8,531 bases of DNA, taken from Caryophanales bacterium. Lineage in GTDB: Bacteria; Bacillota_I; Bacilli_A; RFN20; CAG-826. The notes beneath the pieces were generated by a model that was not told the origin of the DNA, ran no database searches, and worked only from the letters and a program-made list of their open reading frames with translations. The translations under genes and the position numbers were made by a program. This document shows, piece after piece, positions 1-5,836 of this stretch (within the stretch, counting starts at the first letter, position 1; each line of letters starts with the position of its first letter). The stretch spans positions 1 to 8,531 of the forward strand of contig JAQYER010000164.1 of the NCBI GenBank assembly GCA_028723545.1, in the 5' to 3' direction.

Positions 1-693
1 GATTATATTGAAATTAATGATGAAGAATCATTTGATGATGTTCAAGATAAAATCGATGAATATTATCAACAAGTATCATCATATTCCGCCACAATAATTA
101 AAGAATTTTATGAATTATGCAATTATTTCCAAAGCAAATTAGCGTATTTCGAAACAGCGATGGAACAATTGACATCATCATGGTTTGAATACGAAATTTA
201 TTCAAAGAAATTAGATGATATTAAACAATCGTTGGATGAATATTCAACGATGTATAATGAAAAATTCCTCTTAGATAATTCGATGTATATGTCTTATTAT
301 CAAAAACTTGTCGAAAACAAAATTCAAGTTATTTCCTTTACAGTTGAAATAGCTGAAGAAGAAGATTCTAAATTGATAGAGGAATTATCGAAATATGAAT
401 CATCATTAGATGCTTCATTTAAAACATTGGATTCATTCCGAAAGACAATACTTAATGCATGGTCAACTCGGATTGAACAAGCGATGACATCTTTAAACGA
501 ATTCTCCAATCTCCTAAATTATCAAGACTTTCGAGATGTCATCGCTACCGCGACATTTAATGACCAATATATTGAAAATCATATGACATATTTGAATGAA
601 CTTGAAGAAAAATATGGTCAAAGAAAAACATATTGGTCTAATTATATTAATTCAGTTAAAAACCAATTAATTGAGAACATTAAAAAATTATAA
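1..693 (+). CDS. C-terminal part of an unrecognised helical protein (5' end outside window)
   Basis: The frame is open from base 1, so this is the last 230 residues of a longer protein; the first internal ATG (160) has no Shine-Dalgarno site before it and is not a believable start. The visible part is almost free of glycine and proline and rich in Glu, Lys, Leu, Tyr, Asn and Ser in heptad-like spacing, which suggests long alpha helices or a coiled coil. No signal peptide, membrane segment or catalytic motif is visible in this part, and I do not recognise a family. It ends with TAA at 691-693 and is followed directly by an intrinsic terminator, so it is the last gene of its transcription unit. 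It could be the tail of a surface, structural or SMC-like protein, but the fragment alone does not decide this. Confidence 0.8.
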   Translation, partial: DYIEINDEESFDDVQDKIDEYYQQVSSYSATIIKEFYELCNYFQSKLAYFETAMEQLTSSWFEYEIYSKKLDDIKQSLDEYSTMYNEKFLLDNSMYMSYYQKLVENKIQVISFTVEIAEEEDSKLIEELSKYESSLDASFKTLDSFRKTILNAWSTRIEQAMTSLNEFSNLLNYQDFRDVIATATFNDQYIENHMTYLNELEEKYGQRKTYWSNYINSVKNQLIENIKKL

Positions 694-702
694 TAACTCA
701 GC

Positions 703-730
703 AAAAGGCATCATTATTGGTGCTTTTTTT
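703..730 (+). terminator. Intrinsic terminator after the helical-protein gene
   Basis: AAAAGGCATC (703-712) pairs with GGTGCTTTTT across the six-base loop ATTATT, using two G-T pairs, and the 3' arm runs into a run of T ending at 730. It lies 10 nt after the stop codon and closes the upstream transcription unit. Confidence 0.85.
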
Positions 731-748
731 GTTATTTTTTATTACCGT

Positions 749-777
749 TTGATAAATAATCAACATTTTGATATTAT
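749..777 (+). promoter_or_regulatory. Sigma-70-type promoter of the acyltransferase gene
   Basis: TTGATA (749-754) and TATTAT (772-777) are separated by exactly 17 bp and lie between the upstream terminator and the ATG at 806. The expected start of transcription is near 784, giving a leader of about 22 nt with the Shine-Dalgarno site AGAGG at 794-798. Confidence 0.65.
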
Positions 778-805
778 TTGTCTACTTGTTTAAAGAGGAA
801 AACAC

Positions 806-2086
806 ATGAATCAAAATTATCAAGAAATGGATATGAGAAAAAAACCTCAAACCCATGTAACTCCTTTATATTGCGTCGCTGAAGGTTTATCTTTTGTTTT
901 AGCAGCGTTTTATAATCATAAATTATTTAAATCTGACGAAGTTAAAAAATTAAAAGGACCATATATTGTTTTAGCAAACCATGCGTCATTTACCGATTTT
1001 GTTGATCAATTTAAATCATTTCATAATCGTAAAATGTGTTGGGTTGTATCTATTGAAGAATTTTATAATAATGGTGAATGGGTAATGCGCACTCTCGGAT
1101 GTTATCCAAAAAGAAAATTTGTTCCTGATGTCATTAATGTTATGCATATGATGAATATTTTAAAAAGTGGAAAAGTTTTGTGCATTTATCCAGAAGTTCG
1201 TTTCTCGTTCGCAGGGATTAATGAAAGACTTGATAAAGCATTAGGGAAATTTATTAAAAAAGCCAATGTTCCTGTTGTATTACAAATGAATTATGGAAAC
1301 TGGATTCAATCTCCTCAATATAACAAACATCCTTTAACTCATCCAAAGCTTAAAACAGAAGTCAAACTACTAATTTCAAAAGAAGATTTAGAAAAATTAT
1401 CAGCGGAAGAAATCCAACAAAAGATTGAAGATAATTTTAAATATAATGAATATGAATACCAACAATTAGAAGGTTTTAAAATTAAATCAAAGACACGTTT
1501 AAATAATGTTCATAAGATTTTATATAAATGTCCTCACTGTGGGGCTGAATTTGAAATGGAAGGCAAAGGAATCGAACTTATTTGCCATCATTGCAATAAT
1601 GTATATCAACAAGATGAATATGGGACACTTCATAATTTAAACGGGGAAACTAAATTTAAATGTATTCAAGATTGGTATAAATGGGAAAGAGAAGAAGTAG
1701 AAAAAGAAGTCCGTTCCGGCAAATACCACTTTGAAGATGAAGTAATCTTTAAGCAATTATTTAAACCATCTGTTGGTTGGATTAAATTAGGAAAAATGAA
1801 ATTTATTCATGATTACGATGGAATGCATGTAACTGGAACAAAAGATGATGGGGATTATTTTGAATTCCATCGAGGAGTAGATCAACTTCCAAGTGTTCAC
1901 ATCGAATTTAATGAAAAAGATAAAAAAGATAAAAAGAATGCTGGTTCTGCAATTGATTTCGCTAATAAAAACGAAACATATTTTGGTTGGTTAATTCATC
2001 AAAAGAATGCGTTGGTAAAAATTCATTTCGCAACTGAATCAATGCATGATATGTATTTAGAGTCATTGAAAAAGAATTCAAAATAA
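806..2086 (+). CDS. PlsC-family lysophospholipid acyltransferase with internal zinc ribbon
   Basis: This 426-residue protein probably moves an acyl group onto a lysophospholipid such as 1-acylglycerol-3-phosphate at the inner face of the membrane. The PlsC signature H-X4-D is present (N58, H59, D64), and residues 128-136 carry YPEVRFSFA in the place of the usual FPEGTRS substrate-binding block, with the Glu and Arg kept. After the roughly 200-residue catalytic domain comes a zinc ribbon with CxxC pairs at C242/C245 and C260/C263, then about 150 residues of mixed, probably beta-rich, sequence containing a QDWYKWER segment near 288. Ordinary PlsC proteins are about 200-250 residues, so the C-terminal half is an extension; from memory, similar zinc-ribbon versions occur in Clostridia. 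The ATG at 806 is fixed by AGAGG 7 nt upstream. There is no terminator of its own, so it probably reads through tRNA-Thr. Family confident; exact substrate not known. Confidence 0.88.
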   Translation: MNQNYQEMDMRKKPQTHVTPLYCVAEGLSFVLAAFYNHKLFKSDEVKKLKGPYIVLANHASFTDFVDQFKSFHNRKMCWVVSIEEFYNNGEWVMRTLGCYPKRKFVPDVINVMHMMNILKSGKVLCIYPEVRFSFAGINERLDKALGKFIKKANVPVVLQMNYGNWIQSPQYNKHPLTHPKLKTEVKLLISKEDLEKLSAEEIQQKIEDNFKYNEYEYQQLEGFKIKSKTRLNNVHKILYKCPHCGAEFEMEGKGIELICHHCNNVYQQDEYGTLHNLNGETKFKCIQDWYKWEREEVEKEVRSGKYHFEDEVIFKQLFKPSVGWIKLGKMKFIHDYDGMHVTGTKDDGDYFEFHRGVDQLPSVHIEFNEKDKKDKKNAGSAIDFANKNETYFGWLIHQKNALVKIHFATESMHDMYLESLKKNSK

Positions 2087-2089
2087 ATA

Positions 2090-2118
2090 TTGAAAACAAT
2101 TATATAAAGAATTATATT
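2090..2118 (+). promoter_or_regulatory. Promoter of tRNA-Thr
   Basis: TTGAAA (2090-2095) and TATATT (2113-2118) are 17 bp apart. The predicted start, near 2125, is only a few bases before the mature tRNA 5' end at 2129. It begins 3 nt after the acyltransferase stop codon, so the tRNA can be made both from here and by read-through. Confidence 0.65.
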
Positions 2119-2128
2119 TTTTTGTGTT

Positions 2129-2204
2129 GCCGACTTAGCTTAGTTGGTAGAGCAACTCATTCGTAATGAGTAGGTCGTAGGTTCAACTCCTATAGTCGGC
2201 ACCA
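2129..2204 (+). tRNA. tRNA-Thr, anticodon CGT
   Basis: The full cloverleaf can be drawn. Acceptor GCCGACT pairs with AGTCGGC, the D arm carries the GG of the loop, the anticodon stem is ACTCA/TGAGT around loop TTCGTAA (anticodon CGT, reading ACG), and the T arm GTAGG/CCTAT closes the standard TTCAACT loop. Discriminator A and CCA are encoded; total 76 nt. ACG is a rare codon in such an AT-rich genome and could be read by a TGT anticodon, so this is a non-minimal tRNA set. Confidence 0.96.
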
Positions 2205-2217
2205 TATTGAAACAACT

Positions 2218-2257
2218 GTGCTAATACGAGATTTAATTCTTAAATTAGCACTTTTTC
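2218..2257 (+). terminator. Intrinsic terminator of acyltransferase/tRNA-Thr unit
   Basis: GTGCTAAT (2218-2225) pairs perfectly with ATTAGCAC (2244-2251), with a small inner TTTAA/TTAAA helix, followed by TTTTTCTTT. The arms resemble half-sites of the CIRCE operator but in the opposite order (GTGCTAA first), so this is read as a terminator and not an HrcA site. Confidence 0.85.
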
Positions 2258-2331
2258 TTTATTTTATGGCATTTTAGCTTGTTTGTATCAATATTGTTGT
2301 TTATTGATGTGCGGACTTTTATGTATATATA

Positions 2332-2427
2332 TGCAGTTTCGTGATATTATTAAATAAATTTATTGCACTTTCGTGGTAAAACTTAATGTATAAAATGCAT
2401 TTTCGTGGTAAAAGTAATTTAATATGT
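2332..2427 (+). repeat. Three degenerate 32-bp tandem repeats, core TGCA-N-TTTCGTG
   Basis: The core TGCA-N-TTTCGTG-R-TA starts at 2332, 2364 and 2396, an exact 32-bp period. Units 2 and 3 agree further (TTTCGTGGTAAAA), while the AT-rich rest of each unit differs. The cores themselves are not inverted repeats. A period close to three helical turns puts the cores on one face of the DNA, as for repeated protein-binding sites. Function unknown. Confidence 0.75.
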
Positions 2428-2436
2428 CATATGACA
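2425..2436. promoter_or_regulatory. Perfect 12-bp palindrome, possible operator
   Basis: TGTCATATGACA is its own reverse complement. It starts at the end of the third 32-bp repeat and may be a dimeric regulator site, though I cannot name the regulator and one such palindrome can occur by chance. Confidence 0.35.
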
Positions 2437-2454
2437 AAGCGAATGCAACGCATT

Positions 2455-2485
2455 AACAAGTTTCGTCTCAATGGGACTTGTTTTT
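2455..2485 (+). terminator. Isolated terminator-like hairpin in the intergenic region
   Basis: AACAAGT (2455-2461) pairs with ACTTGTT (2476-2482) and continues into TTTTT. An alternative inner helix GTCTC/GGGAC is also possible. No gene precedes it after the tRNA-Thr terminator at 2257, so it either backs up that terminator, attenuates a leader of the lipoprotein gene, or ends an unannotated short RNA. Confidence 0.6.
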
Positions 2486-2603
2486 AAAAATAGTTGTTGG
2501 AATGACTTTGCCCACTTTTGGATTAGTAAGTTGACCGTAAATATAGATTTTTCCTAACCTTATGATAAAATAAAATGTAACTCATATAAGGGGTGCTATA
2601 TTA

Positions 2604-3527
2604 ATGAAAAAAATTACCAATTTATTTTCTGTTTTACTATTAACTACAATCTCTTGTGTATTAGCTAGTTGTGATCTTCTAAATGATTTATTAGGTGGCA
2701 ATGGTTCAAATAATAGCGAAGAACACTTCGATAGCGAATTAGAATCATCTACAGGTAAGTGGTTATTACAAGATGATACAGATACTTATTTTACTTTTGA
2801 TGGTTCTAAAAATGTTATGACTTATAGCTATGTTGAAGATGGTATTAGCAAATATTCTGGCACTTATAGAGTTGTTTCTCAAGGAACTGGTAAAGATGTC
2901 ATAACACCTTTAATTTTTGTTTTTATAAGAAGTGATAAAGATAAAGAAGATTGGGTTGGATGTTATGTCGAAGATTTTGATAATGATTTCACTCAGTTTA
3001 CAATTATGAGTGAAGAAGAAGACCTAGGAATTATTGATGGTTCTATTCACACTTATATCTATCGAATTAGTGAATTGCCTTATAAAATGGGAAGCTATAT
3101 TTTAGAAGGTAATGAATACAAGGTTGAATCTGATAATTATAAATACTCTAATCAATTTTGCATCCCAAGTGGTACTTACACATTAGAAACTGGAGAAAGA
3201 TTTATTTTCTTATACACTAAACCTGTAACCAATGAATTGTTTCAATATATAAATGGCGAAACAATTATTGAAGGAACTATTACAATAGCAGAAGACAAAA
3301 AGACAATTTATCTTTATATTGAAAATGATCCATATAATAAAGTTACTGATGCTGATAAAGAACATTACGATACGACATTTAGCATTTATTATCCACCTGA
3401 TTTCTATCTTAGAGGGGATTTTAGCAATCCAAATAAAATCGTGATTAATGGTTTATATCATCACGCGGAAAGTCCAAGTGAAATCGAAGATTCAACTTGG
3501 GTGTTTGGAACATATATTAAAAACTAA
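2604..3527 (+). CDS. Predicted surface lipoprotein of unknown function
   Basis: The 307-residue product begins with a type II signal peptide: KK at 2-3, a hydrophobic stretch 7-20 and the lipobox LASC, giving C23 as the lipidated residue after cleavage. It should therefore be anchored outside the cell on the membrane. A short Ser/Asn/Gly/Glu-rich linker (about 32-47) is followed by acidic, Tyr- and Thr-rich sequence with many short alternating hydrophobic strands, in keeping with beta-rich lipocalin-like or sandwich folds; GKWLL near 51, SGTYRV near 84 and GTYTLETGERF near 190 look like repeated strand openings. No catalytic motif is seen and I do not recognise the family. The start is set by AAGGGG at 2588-2593, 10 nt before the ATG. 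It stands alone and converges on the transporter gene. Confidence 0.88.
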   Translation: MKKITNLFSVLLLTTISCVLASCDLLNDLLGGNGSNNSEEHFDSELESSTGKWLLQDDTDTYFTFDGSKNVMTYSYVEDGISKYSGTYRVVSQGTGKDVITPLIFVFIRSDKDKEDWVGCYVEDFDNDFTQFTIMSEEEDLGIIDGSIHTYIYRISELPYKMGSYILEGNEYKVESDNYKYSNQFCIPSGTYTLETGERFIFLYTKPVTNELFQYINGETIIEGTITIAEDKKTIYLYIENDPYNKVTDADKEHYDTTFSIYYPPDFYLRGDFSNPNKIVINGLYHHAESPSEIEDSTWVFGTYIKN

Positions 3528-3534
3528 TTTCAGT

Positions 3535-3577
3535 TTAAATAATAAAATTAAAATTAAAAATTAATAAAATTATTTAA
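3535..3577. terminator. Possible AT-only bidirectional terminator between convergent genes
   Basis: TTAAATAAT (3535-3543) and ATTATTTAA (3569-3577) are perfect inverted repeats around an A/T-rich loop in the 46-bp gap between two converging genes, and the right arm runs through the transporter stop codon. With no G-C pair the stem is weak, so the call is tentative. Confidence 0.3.
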
Positions 3578-5475
3578 TTAGCAATTTCCATTTCTTTGCA
3601 CAAAATATTATTTAATTGTTTTTGTGCGACCGCTAATGAAACAACATTTAACATTCCTATTGGAAGAATAATTGAAGAAATAATATATAAGATCTTGTAA
3701 TCTTTAGTTTTAATATCCATTTTATTTGCGATTTCAGATAAATGTTTATTAACTTTTAAGAAATAATAAATACCAAAAAATGGAATAATTAATGATAAGA
3801 CATAAATAATAGGGTTTATTTTATTACCGCGTTTATTAATTTCTTTTAAAGACACTCCTTGCCATATTGCTCCAAAAATAGAACCGGATAATACCCATAA
3901 TGCGATATGAACGAAAATGTTGCTTCCAGCTTCAGTTGGTTTTTCAGTATCTTCGATACAAGAAATATCATATTCTGGATGTTGTTTTTTTAATGCAAGA
4001 GCGATACTTTTTTGATCAAAGTCTCTTGGCAATAAAAAAGCCACAACAAATCCAATTAAACACGCAACACAAACGATAATTGGAACGAGTAATAATCCAA
4101 AATTATAAACATCAGCAGAAGTAATGATTTGTGAAGATTTTTCATTAAATAGTTCTGCTGCTTTTTCAAATGATGTAGCGATAACTACTCCGCCTACTTT
4201 TTTAGAAATAAAGAAATTTTTAATATTGTCATAAACTAATGAAGAACCAAACGCTCCAACGATAGTAGTGCAAACAATGCGAGAAGCAAAATACATAGCT
4301 GAATGATCTCTTCCAGTAATTTGTTTTTCCACACCAGCAACTTGAGCTGGAACTAAATATGGGAACATAAAGAACGCTCCAATTGCCCAAGAAGCACATA
4401 ATCCACCGATAATGGCAATAACATATTGAAGTGCAACATTATTTGAACCAACAACATATAAAGATGCAAAATCAAAGCTTAAAATACATATAGCAAAGGA
4501 AATCAAACATGTTTGGAAAGCAAATCTTAATCCTTTTTCCTTTTTTAATTTATTTAATAAATATAACATTACTGGCACTGGAGCGAATGCACTTGTATTT
4601 ACAATGGCCATTTGTCCTGAATCAAATCCCATTCCGCCAATAATTAAAGCGTTCATCGACGCTAAAAACATTTGCAAACCAAATATCGCACAGCAATCAA
4701 CGATTATCCATTTAATAAATAATTTATTAGAAAAAGTAGTCTTTAATGATTCAATAATACCAACTTTATTATATTGTTTTGCATCAACTCCGTTATTTTC
4801 AGGATATCCATATTTTTCGCCTTCTTTAATAATGAAGACTGGGGAAAGAATTGTTGCAAATAGTGGTAGTAAGCACCAAACAAGAATGTTGATATGTATA
4901 TTAGCGAGTTTCAAAATAAGTGGCACTAAAGCATAAACAATACAATACGAAATAGTGTCAAAGAAAGATTTGTAAGCAGTAACACGTGATCTTTGATCTT
5001 CGCTATCGCAATTTGAAGCAATTGATCCATAAAATGAAATAACGCTCATTGAATATGAAACAAAGAAAATAATTGCCCAAACACACACCCAAATAGTGTT
5101 CAATGTTTGATTACAATCTTCTCCAGTTCCTCCAACTGCAAACCAACACATTGCAAATGATAAAACCATTGGAACAAAACAAATAATAATAGGTAATCTA
5201 CGACGACCAAATTTTGTTGATATTCCATCAGTAATTGATGCTAACGGGATATCGATAATACCATCAAGTAATTTAGCAATAAACCATAAAGCAGGGAAAA
5301 TTAACGGAAGTATTAAGCAATAATTAGATATCGCTTGAACTGAATTACTTCCTAAAGCAACTGGGTTAACCGCATCAGAAAAATACGCCCCTAAAAGAAC
5401 CGCCATGAAATTAGGACCGAAACTTCCCATGGCAAATAATAATTCTTTCCATTTTTTGTCTAGACTTCGAAGCAT
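3574..5475 (-). CDS. GPH/MelB-like sugar:cation symporter (MFS) with DUF4234-like C-terminal domain
   Basis: The 633-residue membrane protein belongs to the glycoside-pentoside-hexuronide:cation symporters, which import sugars or glycosides with Na+ or H+. Typical for the family is the helix II pair D71-GII-D75, matching the D55/D59 cation-site spacing of E. coli MelB, followed by TDGISTKFGRRRLP (82-95). About twelve membrane segments fill residues 15-485. Unlike MelB (about 470 residues), roughly 115 residues follow after a charged linker: three more hydrophobic helices with NP, PFFGIYYFLK and conserved-looking basic residues, which resemble DUF4234 membrane domains. The start is the ATG at 5475, because GGAG lies 6 nt before it; an upstream in-frame TTG at 5487 overlaps that ribosome site and is rejected. 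No sugar enzymes or regulator are adjacent, so the substrate is unknown. Confidence 0.88.
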   Translation of the reverse strand: MLRSLDKKWKELLFAMGSFGPNFMAVLLGAYFSDAVNPVALGSNSVQAISNYCLILPLIFPALWFIAKLLDGIIDIPLASITDGISTKFGRRRLPIIICFVPMVLSFAMCWFAVGGTGEDCNQTLNTIWVCVWAIIFFVSYSMSVISFYGSIASNCDSEDQRSRVTAYKSFFDTISYCIVYALVPLILKLANIHINILVWCLLPLFATILSPVFIIKEGEKYGYPENNGVDAKQYNKVGIIESLKTTFSNKLFIKWIIVDCCAIFGLQMFLASMNALIIGGMGFDSGQMAIVNTSAFAPVPVMLYLLNKLKKEKGLRFAFQTCLISFAICILSFDFASLYVVGSNNVALQYVIAIIGGLCASWAIGAFFMFPYLVPAQVAGVEKQITGRDHSAMYFASRIVCTTIVGAFGSSLVYDNIKNFFISKKVGGVVIATSFEKAAELFNEKSSQIITSADVYNFGLLLVPIIVCVACLIGFVVAFLLPRDFDQKSIALALKKQHPEYDISCIEDTEKPTEAGSNIFVHIALWVLSGSIFGAIWQGVSLKEINKRGNKINPIIYVLSLIIPFFGIYYFLKVNKHLSEIANKMDIKTKDYKILYIISSIILPIGMLNVVSLAVAQKQLNNILCKEMEIAN

Positions 5476-5501
5476 AACAATCTCCAAAAAAATAAATAAA
5501 T

Positions 5502-5526
5502 GTTACAATATTTTAATTTCTGTAAC
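5502..5526. promoter_or_regulatory. Operator-like inverted repeat over the symporter -10 box
   Basis: GTTACA (5502-5507) and TGTAAC (5521-5526) form a perfect inverted repeat with a 13-bp gap that encloses the -10 element. The position is right for a repressor site; the regulator cannot be named. Confidence 0.45.
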
Positions 5527-5538
5527 GTTTATATGCAA
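5510..5538 (-). promoter_or_regulatory. Promoter of the symporter gene
   Basis: Read on the minus strand, TTGCAT (5538-5533) and TAAAAT (5515-5510) are separated by 17 bp, about 35 bp before the ATG at 5475. The -10 box lies inside the inverted repeat GTTACA-N13-TGTAAC, which suggests repression at this promoter. Confidence 0.6.
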
Positions 5539-5539
5539 T

Positions 5540-5560
5540 AGTTATTTATTTTCTATAACT
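5540..5560. promoter_or_regulatory. Second inverted repeat upstream of the symporter -35 box
   Basis: AGTTAT (5540-5545) and ATAACT (5555-5560) are perfect inverted repeats with a 9-bp gap, just upstream of the -35 box on the minus strand. ATAACT recurs at 5588. This may be an activator or second repressor site. Confidence 0.3.
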
Positions 5561-5620
5561 TGGAGTTAGGTAAAACCAATCACTAAGATAACTAGCCATA
5601 ACGAAAATATAAAAAAATAT

Positions 5621-5648
5621 TTGCTTTATTATCTAATTTTTATATAAT
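5621..5648 (+). promoter_or_regulatory. Promoter of tRNA-Val
   Basis: TTGCTT (5621-5626) and a consensus TATAAT (5643-5648) are 16 bp apart. The start, near 5655, leaves a leader of about 27 nt with a small hairpin CACTT-AACAA-AAGTG (5656-5670), which would be removed by RNase P. Confidence 0.7.
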
Positions 5649-5681
5649 TAAAAAGCACTTAACAAAAGTGTACCCAGTATT

Positions 5682-5757
5682 GGATGTTTAGCTCAGCTGG
5701 GAGAGCATCTGTTTGACGTACAGAAGGTCACAGGTTCGAGCCCTGTAGCATCCACCA
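5682..5757 (+). tRNA. tRNA-Val, anticodon GAC
   Basis: Acceptor GGATGTT pairs with AGCATCC (one G-T pair), the anticodon stem TCTGT/ACAGA holds loop TTGACGT with anticodon GAC (reads GTC and GTT), and the T arm ACAGG/CCTGT has the standard TTCGAGC loop. Discriminator A and CCA are encoded; 76 nt in total. Confidence 0.96.
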
Positions 5758-5768
5758 TTGTAATTAAT

Positions 5769-5794
5769 AAGTCCTTATGGACTTTTTTATTTTT
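5769..5794 (+). terminator. Terminator of tRNA-Val
   Basis: AAGTCC (5769-5774), loop TTAT, GGACTT (5779-5784), then a T-rich tail. It lies 11 nt after the tRNA and back to back with the htpG terminator coming from the other strand. Confidence 0.85.
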
Positions 5795-5828
5795 AAAAAT
5801 AAAAATGGACCAATTTTCATTGGCCCAT
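5793..5828 (-). terminator. Terminator of htpG
   Basis: On the minus strand, ATGGGCCAAT and ATTGGTCCAT (5828-5805) form a 10-bp stem with one G-T pair, closed by a GAAA tetraloop of the stable GNRA type, and continue into TTTTTATTTTT. The stem starts 8 bp after the htpG stop codon. Confidence 0.93.
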
Positions 5829-5836
5829 TCTCAATA

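Larger units (their letters stand above)
2258..2603. other. Gene-free intergenic region with tandem repeats, palindrome and terminator
   Basis: About 345 bp with no convincing coding sequence. It contains a three-unit 32-bp tandem repeat (2332-2427), a perfect palindrome TGTCATATGACA (2425-2436), a short inverted repeat AATGC-AAC-GCATT (2442-2454) and a terminator-like hairpin (2455-2485). The last 100 bp should hold the promoter of the lipoprotein gene; TTGACC at 2531 and TATGAT at 2561 are candidate elements, but their spacing (24 bp) is wrong for a pair, so I do not assign it. Confidence 0.6.

Noticed and set aside
324..509. Minus-strand frame of 61 codons inside the first gene
   Set aside because: It lies wholly opposite the long open frame of 1-693 and has no ribosome site; it is an antisense shadow.
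2332..2427. CRISPR array
   Set aside because: A 32-bp period leaves room only for a 12-15 bp repeat and a gap under 20 bp, the core is not CRISPR-like and no cas gene is present.
2386..2487. A 33-codon plus-strand frame across the repeats and the isolated terminator
   Set aside because: There is no Shine-Dalgarno site, and the frame runs through the terminator hairpin and T-run; the composition is that of non-coding DNA.
4604..4936. Plus-strand frame of 110 codons inside the symporter gene
   Set aside because: Its content is the complement of conserved membrane-protein codons, and it lacks promoter and ribosome-site signals of its own.
5476..5487. Upstream TTG start for the symporter
   Set aside because: It coincides with the GGAG ribosome site that serves the ATG at 5475.
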